A DNA stretch of 32,912 nucleotides, from the NCBI GenBank assembly GCA_003427395.1, contig BFEA01000704.1, forward strand, positions 97,014 through 129,925, given 5' to 3'. The stretch's first letter is position 1; every line of letters begins with the position of its first letter. The DNA comes from Chara braunii (Eukaryota > Streptophyta > Charophyceae > Charales > Characeae). This document shows positions 1-10,785 of this stretch, piece by piece. The position numbers and the translations under genes were made by a program. The notes under the pieces were generated by a model. It was not told where the DNA came from and did no database searches. It was given only the letters and a program-made list of their open reading frames with translations.

Positions 1-47
1 AGAGAGAGAGAGAGAGAGAGAGAGAAAAAAAAAAAAAAAAAAAAAAA
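1..47. repeat. (AG)n tract followed by poly-A
   Basis: A pure AG dinucleotide run of about 25 bases passes into about 22 A residues. It is truncated by the window edge. Confidence 0.95.
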
Positions 48-96
48 GATCCTACTTGGGTGTTGGCCCCACACAACTTATAAAACGAAGATTGCG

Positions 97-158
97 GGAT
101 GAGCAAAATCGAATGAATTTACCCCTGAAACATGGATGTATCCACTGCTATGGTCTGC
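97..158 (+). repeat. short dispersed repeat, copy 1 (family 2)
   Basis: The core AGCAAAATCGAATGAAT is followed by a GGAA/TGGA block and a TATACACTGC-like end. The same roughly 60-75 bp unit recurs at least ten more times in this window, at 10588, 10747, 13628(-), 15301, 17838(-), 24067, 24245, 24369, 24501 and 25050. In one frame the copies read as variants of MNLPLEDGSIHCY. The spread and orientation look like a non-coding mobile or SINE-like repeat rather than an exon. Ends and target-site duplications were not found. Confidence 0.75.
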
Positions 159-299
159 TCGACTGTGGGAAGGCAAGAAACGTAAGTTTGTTTTTTTTTT
201 CGTTTTTAGTTTTTTTTTTACTTTTATTATTTCCCCCTTTCCTCCTGTGACCGTTGGGAAATGAGGAAAAACGGGGATAGTGGAGACGAGAAAAAACAA

Positions 300-2500
300 A
301 CAAAAAACAAAAACAAAATGAACGAGGTAACAACCTCGTGAGAGCAAAAGCAAGAAGAACAACCTTTTCAGGCTGTGTGAGGGCATGCTCAGCTCCCCAC
401 TGAGAAGATGCACGAATATTTGTGGCTGCGAGATCTATAATCTCGCAGCTCAAGATACACCCGTGAAGATGGAGGTTGGAGAGGTTGAGAGAGGGAGAAT
501 ATGGGAGTTGGGAGGAGGAAGTCCTACTCCTCCCAACCTGACAACTGACCTCCCCGTTTAGTGGGAGGGTTGTTGCATGCAACAGCATGCACCTAGCTGA
601 GGTATGAGCCAGATGCAGTATAGTTAGGATTAGTTTTATTTTTATTTTTATTTTAGTTTATTTTTTTTATTTATGTGAGGACACTTGTCCTCACGTGGTG
701 CTACCTCTGGCAAAAGATGCCAGAGGTAACTGTCAGACTTCCGTTTTTAGAGGGAGCCTGAAATATGAGGGGTCATGAAGGGAAAAGGCTAAGTACAACC
801 TCCTAATGTATGTGCCCTGAAAAAAAGGTCCAGGTACATCAAACTGAAATGGGTTATATCTCTCCAACCCCCTATCAGAAAAATAAAAGAAAAACACTTT
901 TGAAAATGACAAACGCCCAGCTGCCTCGTGAAAATCCGAGATAGTTGGGGAAAAAAATAAAAATAAAAATGAGGGCAATTAAAGAAGTTGCTCTCACTAA
1001 GGTTGTGGCTGTGGTGTGGCCACAGTTAGTCCTAGATTTTGGTCAGATCAAGGGCTCACTGTGAGCCCGCGATTTTGCCTGGAGGCTGGAGTGACATCCA
1101 ACCCTCCTCAGCCACTATAAAACAGACAACTGTCCTCAACTGCCACACAAAAAACACTCGTGCTGCCAGTGTGTGGCAAACACACTTGAGTGTTGTTGGG
1201 CTGCTGGAGGAGCTACCAGAGGCAACGTGCGAGGAGGTTGGACGTCTGCAGTGGAGCAGGGCAGCCATAACCGGGGTAGGGAGCACTCTGCTCCACTTCC
1301 CTCTGGTTGGTGTTGGTCCGGTAGAGTGGCACTCGGGACTTTGCGGGACCAAGGCGGCACAGCAGAAGTTTGTTTTGGGCTTGGATTTTGTCTAGGGTCC
1401 AATATTTTATTAATTTGACGGTGGTTTCCAGCGGCAACAGCAGGACATCAGGACGTCACTGGCGGTGGTACTGGTGGGCGGACCTCAGCAGACTGTTTTC
1501 CTATTTCTGTGTGGAAATGTTTGCGGGGTTATGCTGTTGAAATTGGGGTTTGCCAGACAACACTAAGTGGAGGGAGAGTGGTGGATATTTTTGATACGTT
1601 GAAGGGCTCGCCGTCAACGTTAGTGAAGGGGGAAAATTGTTGAGTGACTATTGCAGCGGTATGACATGTGACACTAAAGGTATTGGCGATAGTCTGTCAG
1701 TTGGACCAGGCTTGTCAAGGCAGAGCGACACGTCAATGTTTTTTATTGTGAGTGCGCGCCATCGGTAGCAAGGCCATTGGCATTGGCCCCGTCAGATCTT
1801 TTGGGACCGGCGAGGCATGTGAGTAGGACGGGCGATGCCGACGGAATTGACACTTGCGGGCTTTATTTTTTTTGTAAGGATTGGTATAAGTGGCTTTGCA
1901 GGGCGTCGTCATCAGGTATAGTGTCGGACCATCTGAGACTACCTGGGACCAGTTGAGAATGACGTGGGACCCGTGAAATTTTTTGAGTATGTGCGGCTCA
2001 CCGTTTTCACACTTGGGCCCACCCCGTGTAGGACGTGCGAGTGAAGAGTGAATTGAGACCATTGGTCGCCCCGAGACTTACCTCGGAACTACAGTTTTCT
2101 TCGGCAAGAAGTATACTTTACTTGACTTTCTTGAGTGAGCCAGGGTGCGTTCGGCACCACTTCACTCAAGGTCGGTCAGTTTGATTGACTCGGATTCCTT
2201 TTCGTACCTGTGTGAACCCACACTTTGTTTGACCCTGTTTGTTTTTCAAAGTTAGTATTAAAAAAAAAAAGGTTGAGTAAAGCGGGTGTGGTCATGCCTA
2301 TGAACAGCGGGATCTGATGGGAGTATGGGTTGGTGAATTTTTTGGACCTGTGGTCGTTTTTGTGTGTGCAGGTAGGTAGAATGATGTTTGCAAAGGAGAT
2401 TGATTATGCCTATTTGAGAAAAAGGAAAAAGATTGTTTTCTTTTTACTTCTCACCTGCTTGCATGCCAAGAAGGGTTGGTTGTTTTGAAAAATGTTAATT
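300..2500. other. Gene-free region rich in perfect hairpins
   Basis: No reading frame here looks coding. The region contains a series of inverted repeats with short loops: 425-449 (10-bp stem), 507-537 (11 bp), 571-584 (14-nt palindrome), 675-694 (9 bp), 702-728 (11 bp), 970-996 (9 bp with one G-T), 1009-1025 (6 bp), 1052-1068 (8 bp), 1250-1297 (10 bp), 1596-1620 (7 bp) and 2130-2170 (9 bp outer plus 5 bp inner). The stems differ in sequence from one another. The last part, about 2260-2500, has poly-A and T-rich sequence and nothing I recognise. Confidence 0.6.
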
Positions 2501-2529
2501 TTATCCGCACTGTAAAACGAATTCGATTC

Positions 2530-3707
2530 AAATAAGGCACATTAGGTCAAACGAAGGTAGTCTTTTTCCAAAGATTGACCATTTATATCCTGAATGACTT
2601 TTTCTATCCAAATGGTTCTCATTCTCTATCTTTTCTAACTTTTTTCATTTGAGTTACCTTGGGCAAAAGAGGATGAGAACAACTGAAAATCTACTTGCGG
2701 TGAACACATTAACTTTTTTCAGGAAGCATCTGGGGTGGGGATTTGTTGCTTTAAGAGTCGACCCTGTTATCGACCTATAGTGGACCGTTTCTAAGGGGGG
2801 TTACTTTGTCGATTTGGTGGAGACGATGCAACTTCTGAGATTCGAGTCTTGTACTCGGGCGAAGACCAGTGTGTGAGTGTTTAATCTTAGGTCGGTGATA
2901 GGATGAAATGAATGACTTTTGCAGCGCACCTCATTAGGCAAAAACAGGGGCCGTACGACTACCTTGTCTGTTGCATCTATGTTATTGGCGAAAGCCAACT
3001 CCTCGTTGACGCCTGCATGATTTTTTTGGAGTTCGACGCGGGGTAGTCAAATTTTATTTTGATCTTGTGTGTTTGGATGTACTGTATGATGATTCAAATT
3101 CTTTCGATTATCATTTCAGATGAGATATACATTCATATCGACTATGGTCGACTCCTTTTGATATAATATATGTGGGTATTAAAACTTTCTTTTGACTGAC
3201 GTCTAAAGGGACAAGGGGGTTTCACGCTTGGTTGAGACCGTCCTTGTCGACCGGTGTACGCTTCGTGCTTAGGAGATCAGCACCCTAAAGAACGGACGAC
3301 GTTCGGGTTCAATAGGCGTTTTAACCGCTCTTACCTATACTACAATGAGCGAGCAAACTCCCTCGACTGACCTACCTCTGCAATTCCATTTAAAACTTTG
3401 GCACGTGGGTCAGCAGCTTGGTAGGGATACACCCCTAAGTGTGGTGAAAGCCCGTTAGGGAAGCAAGTTGTGCCCCGTGGGAACCTATCCTGTCGTAGGG
3501 GACCGCGGGAAGTATAGTTGGCGCACCCGGCTAGAGCGGAGAAGGGACGACGACGACCATAACCGTCTAGGCGGTTCACGAGATTATTCATGCGTCGTCT
3601 CAAAGTTGTCTCTTGGTTATGTTTTGTTTAAAATCCTGCGTGACACGCCTGGGAGGGCTCCCGCCTTCTTCACGAGAAAAGGCGGGGGCCGATGCGCTCG
3701 ACACAAC
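2530..3707 (+). repeat. Family 1 copy D, 3' part
   Basis: From about 3200 the sequence aligns with the reverse complement of 7080-6560 and of 14430-13985. The clearest shared segment is 3480-3540, around ATCCTGTCGTAGGGG. The three copies share a final ATGCGCTCGACA-like block (3690-3707) and then diverge, so the family end is placed there. The 2530-3200 part is assigned by position and weak similarity only. There is no intact reading frame. Confidence 0.55.
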
Positions 3708-4026
3708 GAATGTGGGAAAACGGTGTAACCCGATAGTGGGATTTTCACCCATTTTTAGAGCAAAAAGACGAAAAACAGCGGGAAAAAAGGAGCAGCGGAG
3801 AGTGACGTGTACGTGGTGAAAAAGGAGAGCGCCATCATGATGCGTGCGCACAAGCGCCAAGGTCAAGGTTGCCGCATGCGTGAATGCAAACGCATTGCAT
3901 TAATGAAAGTTGACCCGTCGTGATCAACCTCCACATCGTTTCAAATCTACACCGGACAATGTCCACGATTGTCTAAAGCCGGTGCACTGGTCAATTCCCC
4001 TTAGGCCGAAACAACAGACAAAACGG
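3708..4026. other. Spacer between family 1 copies D and E, no gene seen
   Basis: This 319-base stretch is not clearly similar to the 450-base stretch between copies C and A (13975-13534). I see no coding signal or known element in it. Confidence 0.5.
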
Positions 4027-4533
4027 TGTCGGCGTGAATACCCTTACAAGGGTATTCGCCCTGGTTTTTGCAAGTGACAGAAAAAAGGTTTGAAATTTGA
4101 GTACACCACGCGAGTCGTGGTTGAGTTTCGTTTACGCTGACTAAGTGGTTAATCAGAAATAAAGAGTGTGTGGGCGCGTAGTTTGAGGCGCGTGTGGTGT
4201 TTCTCATTGACATTTTTGGGTTTGCATCTCTGTCGACAAATTTTTGATTTTTGATTAAAATTAGGAAGAATTTTTCTTTTTGTTGAAATGATCATGGTGC
4301 ACGTGTGTTCGTGTGGAGGATGACGTCGATGGCGACACGGCTTTGTGTAATGAGCGGAGTGAATGTAAAGGTAGGAGTGCGAAAACAAGAGGTCGCGTGG
4401 TAGGCGTAGGAGCTTGGCGGTTGTAGGTTAGCCGGTAGGCTGAAGGAGTGATTTTTTAGTGTTTTAACAAACCCGCATATGTAGCGGTACCCATAGGTTT
4501 CCGCTAGTGCTAGACTTAGCCTTGGGCCTAGCA
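4027..4533 (+). repeat. Terminal block of family 1 copy E (LTR-like, TG...CA)
   Basis: The block starts TGTCGGCG and ends GGGCCTAGCA. It aligns along its length with 14541-14954, which starts TGTTGGTG and ends GGGCCTAGCA, and with the reverse complement of 13533-12975. The TG...CA ends and the TGG triplet four bases after the end (TGGTTACGGTGT, possible primer site) fit an LTR. I do not recognise the matching tRNA, and an intact second LTR was not found for any copy. A terminal block of another element type remains possible. Confidence 0.45.
4036..4057. repeat. Palindrome in terminal block (copy E)
   Basis: GAATACCCTT and AAGGGTATTC form a perfect 10-bp inverted repeat around the two bases AC. 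The same palindrome occurs at 13501-13526, 14548-14573 and 22067-22097. Confidence 0.9.
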
Positions 4534-5600
4534 CTATTGGTTACGGTGTCAGACTTTCAACAGGGAGATTCATGGATCGAAGCGAGTGGGTGACGACGCA
4601 AGAGTATTGGAGTGGCAAGGCAAAGTCAAGGGGTTGAGGGCCCGATGGGGCTATCCCTTGTGGTTTTGCTGCTGCGGGGCCGAGGCGGTACCAGTGGTCC
4701 TCTTTCCTCCCCTCGCTTTTCGTTTTGGCTCTTATTCTTTGAATTATTTATTTACTTTTATTATTATTATAGTTGTTCAAGTTATTATTATTTCTACTTT
4801 GTCTGTCTTTCTAAGTCGGCGCGACCCTTGACCTTGGGCCGCGTGCCGAGGCTTGAACGAAAGTTTGCCTTGTGGCCCCTTTGTTTGACATGGGGTGGTT
4901 GCCGACACGGGCTGTCGTGGTCGACATTATAGTGGGGAGTGACTGGAACCCCACGGGTGGTTGTCATGGCAGTCGAGAACCTTGAGCACGGGCCTTTTTT
5001 GGTTGACCTACGGGACGCTTGTGTGCGTCCCGGATTCTGGTGAGAGTCCTCTATCCCACCATCTTAAGACGCAGACCGAGGAGTTCAATGTGCATGCGAG
5101 CCGATGGGTGATTTAACCCACGAGGTGGAAGAAACCCGAGTGGCAGGCACACTCCGCAGGTGCACCATCCGCCAACCTCGATCTGTTGTGAGAGGTTTGA
5201 GTGTGAGCATGCCTGTTGGGACCCAAAAGATGGTAGACCGTGCCTGAGACCAGTGGGACGGGTGCACCAGGGCGGAGGCCTCAGGCTGCAGCGGCCGGTC
5301 ACATAGGACCCCTCCCCACTTCGGTCCTCAAAGTTCTCATTTGAATACTTGCTACTACCACCAAGATCTGCAGGGGGACCTGCTTCACATGGGATCATAC
5401 TGCAAGCTTCGCAGCGGGCCGCGCGCCCTCCTACTCTTCACGACGGCCGAGCATAGGCTGCACGCCCGGGTGTCATCTGCTTCGCGGGGCTGGCTGACTC
5501 GGCATAGGAGTTGTTAACACCCTTATTAACAAATTTCGACTTCTATGACCACCGGCTTGCTGCCTATATCAATCAACACTCTTTGTGGTGTTTGAGTTAG
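4534..5600 (+). repeat. Family 1 copy E, 5' leader region
   Basis: This segment follows the terminal block and aligns with 14955-16620 in copy B once B's insertion is removed. Matching blocks include 4930-5000 with 16180-16240, 5060-5115 with 16290-16340, and 5320-5400 with 16540-16620. It also aligns with the reverse complement of 12960-12150 in copy A. Codons are not conserved and no long frame survives, so it looks non-coding or decayed. Confidence 0.6.
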
Positions 5601-6355
5601 CGCGCAGTTGGCACCGCTCGACAACACTGGTGAAGGGCACAGCTATGCCTAACGTGCACATCGGTCGTTACACTTGGGTGTAGGGGCGGTAGATCACCCG
5701 AACCAGTTAGTAACTGTTGTCGGACGCTGCGTTGGTCGAAGGAGCGAGAGGGAATGACAAAGGGATGAGATACAAACGGAAAAGAGGGAGAAGCACGAAG
5801 TCGGAAAAGGATGGTGAATATGGCGCGAAATCCTTGTCAGGTACACTCGAGGGAGGAGATGGCAAAGAAGATGAGGTAAGCGACGGGGAGGAGTGGATAC
5901 TGAAGATAGCGACCATTTCTCAACGGTTTTGGGACGGACTAAGAAGGGAGACTTAGGCTTTTGGGTTGGGTGACCCCGATTTTAACGTTAGTTTAGTCAG
6001 AAGGTAAGTAGATAGGGAGTTAGCAGAAAAAAACACTGCGCGAAAAGGTGGTGGTGATGGATATGGCTGGAATGTAAACTATGTGGGTCACTCGTTCCTG
6101 ACCGGAAGAGCACTGAGTGAGAAGTCATTTCAGAGGTTTTGAGGGATGACGAATCCAATAGTGAGCTCGAATTTCGATTTAGGTTGGACTATAATAGTTG
6201 CGCGTGGGGGAAGGCATGGTGAAGTGCTAATGCACCTGGCCGAGTTTAAGGGAAGATTAATCCTCGTCACTGACCCCGGTGACCTCGCACAACAAAGAGG
6301 AGCAAGCGCGCAAGCAAAGGAATAGAGAGCGGGGATAGAATGCACGAGCGAACAC

Positions 6356-6357
<2 letters not shown>
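5601..6357. other. Unassigned sequence, no gene seen
   Basis: 5717-5956 carries a purine-rich open frame (charged, KRGR/EDGE-like) with a possible GAG|GTAAGC donor at 5876. There is no recognisable domain and no repeat partner. It may be the continuation of copy E. Confidence 0.3.

Positions 6358-6431
<74 letters not shown>
6358..6431. repeat. (AG)n microsatellite
   Basis: An uninterrupted AG run of about 72 bases. It lies between the plus-strand copy E remnant and the 3' end of minus-strand copy A. Confidence 0.97.
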
Positions 6432-6437
<6 letters not shown>

Positions 6438-6559
6438 GGACATCGAGCTCTTACCGCGGCAAAACTGGTGATGCGATATGAACTGAACATCGAAGCTACA
6501 GTGCCAAACTACATGCTAACCTGTTGCAAAGTGGACCATTTTTGGTAGGCAGAACGGAC

Positions 6560-7080
6560 GATGTGGGATGAATAAAAAGTCGAACATGCGGGAAAGTATC
6601 AGAGCATCCGCTGTCGGGCGCATTGGTCCGGCACCGCACGAGGCAGCGCGGTACCCTCTCGGCCGCGTCACGCAGGAGTTGGACCAACCTTGCCGCAAAC
6701 GCACAAATGGAGCTTCCTTAGGCCGCTCCGGCCGAGTGCGCAAGCCATACCTCTCGCGAGCCCCTACGACAGGATAGGGCCTAAGCGAGGCACAACTTAC
6801 CTCCACCTTACGGGAGCTGTCGCCTCCCTTCAGTGGGCGTATCCCCGCCGAGCTACCAGTCCACAGCACGAAAGCTAATCAGTTGCAATCGCAGAGGTGG
6901 ACCAGCCGAGGGCGTTTCTCGTTCGCTGTAGCATAGGGGTGTACGCGCGGTAATACACCTATCGGACCCACGCGCGAACCGACATCTTGGGGGGCTGAAG
7001 TCCCAAGCGTGGTTAGTCGCCAGTCGACTAGGACGCATCCCACACACCACGCGCACACCACTTTACGAACACAAAAATAA
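6560..7080 (-). repeat. Conserved 3' block of family 1 (copy A)
   Basis: This block is strongly similar to 13985-14430 (same strand), with long shared runs around 6770-6880 and 14115-14220. In reverse complement it matches 3240-3707. The part 6960-7080 also matches 21907-22000 in copy B. It is the best-preserved portion of the family. The frames differ between copies, which argues against coding constraint. Confidence 0.75.
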
Positions 7081-7929
7081 AATACACACACACACATCGA
7101 ACAACGCGACAACACTCCTAGTCCCTTCAGTAGCCGTCCCATAACTTTCCGACGAGGAAATCGGATAGACGTCGCGCGCGAGACTTAATATAAATTGTGC
7201 GAACGCAGGGCTATCTCATATCGACTCGCAATGCAAACGTGCGCAAGTAGTCGCAATGATGGCGTACCATGTAGTACCCATACTCGCGGGATCCTCGTTA
7301 ATCTCGAGGGTCGTATTCGACACTCAAGTGTCGGCTGACACGCGCCTTGAGGGTTAATCTCTCGACGCTGGACAACCGCCATGCGCGGTTGAAGACCACC
7401 CCCCCCCTTCTACACTCTGTGCACAGTGGGTGGTACACAGGTCCATACCGGTGGTGACAATCGCCTCTTACTGGCCTGAAGATGAGTCTCACTCCGGGCC
7501 TGGGCGAAAGTCAAGGGGTTTGACTTTGACGACTGCTACGGACTACAACGTCCAACTATAAAAATACCAAAAAGCAAAGGACAACATGGGGTCTTCCTTT
7601 TTACTCAAGCCCAAATCTGGTTAACCCTTGCGCACGATCACTGTAAGTCGCGCGCATGCCCGAGACCCTTATAAATATACACATAGGTTTATTTATATAG
7701 CACGATCACTTCTCACAGTCACAGTGAGACTCCTCTTAGCCATATATGTATGTAATCGCAGACGGTCACATCCAAAGTCCGAACCACAAAACATACCTGC
7801 AATCACATCGAAGATACAACAAAGGTCCACGCACTACACGGGGTCAACTTCAACCATTCTCTATGCTCATACCCCTCGCTTTAGCCACGCAAACCTCACT
7901 CTTGTGCAACTCCCCAAAATAAATACTCA

Positions 7930-8115
7930 GTACTTTTGTTAAATGACCATTCAATAAAGTCCGGGTAAAAACACGATGAAACAATTCAAACCACAGGGCT
8001 AAAGCCTTTAGGTTGAGTGGCAAAAGTGGATTGGAATTGAATCGTAAACCGACGAATCGGCAACCGACCTGTTATCAGTGATAACAGAAGATGATCCTTG
8101 TAGGACCAAACTGAA
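7930..8115 (-). pseudogene. RNase H domain relic of a retroelement (copy A)
   Basis: The minus-strand sequence matches the copy B relic at 20855-21075 almost base for base around the TGTTATCACTGATAAC palindrome and the stretch coding for VITDN.SV.DSSVYDS. A small deletion relative to copy B breaks the frame shortly after this motif, so the domain cannot be made here. The class is assigned from the G-x-P/S-F-VITDNKS motif typical of the RNase H region of LTR retrotransposon polyproteins. The reverse transcriptase that should precede it is absent. Confidence 0.55.
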
Positions 8116-8639
8116 TCTAGTCCAAGTCCTGAATCAAACGGTCAAGTGGACCTGTAACACAAAACAGGCCAATCCCCAGACTAACCTATAAGTCCATGGA
8201 GTAAATAACTCCAAAACACATTCTCACTCAAGACTATCTGGCAACCAAGTCTAAGTCTACCTCTAAGCCAGTGCCCAAAGCAAAGGTAGACTAATGGCAA
8301 GATCTCCCCTATTCAGGGTGGATTGCCAGAATCGCAACCTGTCAAAATATAATATAACTCCTCTAAATCAAGAAAATTTCGGCAGCGCTTCCCGTAGGAA
8401 AAGTGTCTTTTCAGAATTTATATCAGCCCAAATATGAAAACAGAAATAGCCTTTGCGTTTCCAAACTCCAAAATTTATACAAAGCCAAGTATAACAAAAG
8501 ATCCCAAAAAATGCGAGAATCGATCTAAGTAAAAAAAACTTAGCTCATAAAATGCAGAAACTGAAGCTAACTCCTATTGCTCTAGCACGTGGCGAGCGTC
8601 TAAAGCAACTACCTGTCAAACTGAAACTCAGACCAATTA

Positions 8640-9600
8640 GTAGCCTCACTCAGTCACATGCAGGCCAAACCACAAAGGTAAGTACTCTTACCATCCCCAA
8701 GCCAACTTGGCAGACAATAGTTCGTAATCTCTTGATGCTTTATTCCCTTATACCCAAATTACATAGGGCATAAAGCCAAGCCGTCCAATCTTATGGAACC
8801 TGCCTGACTCAGCCATTGAGTTTACACGAACATGTTGCACAACTACTTCTCTCTTCCTTTTGGGCATATGACTAAGCCGTTCATCTTAAAACAAGGCTCA
8901 GCCACCCCGAACTGTTTAATATCCAAATTATATATACCTCTCTGAGCTTGGTGTTCAAAAGTTGGGCATAGGACTGAGCCGTTCATCTTAGAACAAGGTC
9001 CGACCTGCCCAGGGTTACCTTCAATTATACTCTTAGTTATACTCTCTTCATTTTATGATAAGCTATAGCCAGACCGTCCAATCTCATGGAGCCCATGCCT
9101 GACTAGCCTGTTCATAAATAGGATAGTATAAAATATAGTCAAAATTTATCCTTTTGGGTTCCAGTATGTGCGAGGCATTGGGTCAGACCGTCCAATCTTA
9201 TGGAACACATCTAGTCCTTTGCCAGGTTCGTTTCTCTCTGGTCCACTGTGTGCGGCATGAGTCCAAGGCCGTCCAATCTTATGGACATGCCCTGCCCTCA
9301 CCAGGAATTTATCCCTCAGAATGAAACAGAAAGGGGTTGAGCCGTCCAATCTTATGGACTTGCTCATACCTCCTCGACCAAAAACAAAAGAAACAAAACA
9401 AAACCCCAACCAAATATGGCAACCAAACCCTCCAATCTTATCGTACAGGTTTGACCCCTGAAAAGTCAACCACAGTCAACCCTCACAATTCAGAGCAATC
9501 AGACCGTCCAATCTTATGGAACTGGTCTGACTCTCCATGCAATTCAAAAATAAACACAGCGTTCAGGCCGTCCAATCTTATGGAACTGGTATGACCCCAT
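8640..9600 (-). repeat. Hairpin array of family 1 copy A
   Basis: About ten copies of the core CCGTCCAATCTTATGGA, or the older variant CCGTTCATCTTARAACAA, are spaced roughly 70-110 bases apart. Many are flanked by paired arms: AGCC/GGCT (8875-8898), GGAC/GTCC (8971-9001), TGAGC/GCTCA (9338-9366), CAAACC/GGTTTG (9424-9453), TCAGACC/GGTCTGA (9499-9530), and TCAGGCC/GGTATGA with one mismatch (9563-9594). The stem sequence changes from unit to unit while pairing is kept and the loop is constant. The matching array in copy B is at 19125-19850. Confidence 0.75.
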
Positions 9601-10285
9601 AGGACCCTGTCAGCCTCAGGCAAAACCACCTTTCACCCACCCTTTTCCCAGATGCAACCCCTTGTGTTCACAGTCTGCCTTCAGGCAATCAACAAAACTG
9701 AAACTGTGACTTCACATACATTCCTTTATTTTAGTCTGAGTTGTGTTTTGTCAGTCAAACAAAAATCAAAGTAGGGATGCACGCAGTATGCTCAGTCAAA
9801 CATAGCAGGACGTACAGATAAGGGTTATACCAGGGTATATAAAGGGGAACCAATGGTTACCTCTCAATTCCCTGCCTCCAGAACTCCTCCCGAGTTCCGG
9901 CAGAGCTCCCGCAATCGGTAGGGCGAACCTCCCACAGAGGTCTTGGTGGGGATTACGGGTTGCAATCTCGCCTGCCGCCTTCCTCTCAGAACCAAATAGA
10001 CTAGACTTAGAGAAATAAGGGCAGAAGGAGATAGGTTTGAGACTCTCAGATCCAAGAGTGGTGCACTCAGACTCGCAGGAGAGGACCTTCAAGTCTCCGG
10101 CGCCTGAGGGCCCCGTAACGGTGGCCAAGTATAACAGCTTGGTCAACTTGGAGTCAAACTGCCGAACCCAACTCTCCTGACACCCTCCCAAATCGCAGCG
10201 ATAACCCCCCTTCACATCTACTCCTCCAAGCCTCTCCAACAACCTTTCCTTGCAGCCCAAGTGCCTATTGTTCATACCCTACCTT
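9601..10285 (-). repeat. Family 1 shared block upstream of the hairpin array (copy A)
   Basis: 9840-10100 in reverse complement matches 18690-18925 in copy B, with shared runs such as GGGAGCTCTGC and TTCTGGAGGCAGGGAA. A minus-strand frame of about 159 residues (10275-9796) is open here. It is not conserved as protein in copy B, so I do not call it a gene. Confidence 0.55.
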
Positions 10286-10587
10286 CGCCCTCTGCGGTAG
10301 CCGTGGCCACACGACACTTAGATGGCCACACTCCAAACACCACAGCAGTCCATAGCAGGTTCGGCTACCGCTGCTGGAGCCCAATAGCTGAGACAGACTG
10401 CGGAGCATACGGCAAAAAGCAACCAAATGCAGCCGCTTTGCAGCCTGTTCTTCTCCCCTTTCTAACGGCTCGGTCCTCCCGCAGCTCCAGTCCTACTATG
10501 TACGTACTCCCTCCGCTTCTCTCATGCTGCAGCCGGCAGCTAGTCCATATAGTGAAGCACGCAACCACCCCCCTCCTTCAGATCGTG

Positions 10588-10635
10588 CAAAATAAGAGCG
10601 AATCTTCCGCTGGAACCCGGAACTATCCATGCCAT
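10588..10635 (+). repeat. short dispersed repeat (family 2), diverged copy
   Basis: GCAAAATAAGAGCGAATC is followed by TTCCGCTGGAACCCGGAA. It aligns with the 24369 copy across about 45 bases. Confidence 0.55.
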
Positions 10636-10746
10636 TCCAACGGGAACGAAACTTGCCCTTAAAGCCCGGGCAAGTACATCTGCCTGCTATACACTGTTCC
10701 TGCATGTTGCCGCCGGCCAAATGGAGCAGGTCCCCGATCACCTCAA

Positions 10747-10785
10747 TGGATTAGCAAAATCGAATGAATCTTCTCCCAGGTGTCG
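10747..10785 (+). repeat. short dispersed repeat (family 2), truncated copy
   Basis: GATTAGCAAAATCGAATGAA matches the core of the family. The 3' half is missing. Confidence 0.6.

Noticed and set aside
97-250. Small protein with MNLPLKHGCIHCY
   Set aside because: The same peptide-like string appears in many dispersed repeat copies followed by different sequence. It is a repeat, not an exon.
8640-9600. CRISPR-like array (regular repeats with spacers)
   Set aside because: The repeats are short loops of hairpins with variable arms and uneven spacing, in a eukaryotic repeat element. There are no cas genes and no constant repeat of 24-40 bases.
9796-10275. 159-residue minus-strand frame in copy A as a gag-like gene
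   Set aside because: The homologous DNA in copy B (18590-18930) does not preserve the frame, and no zinc knuckle or capsid motif is visible.
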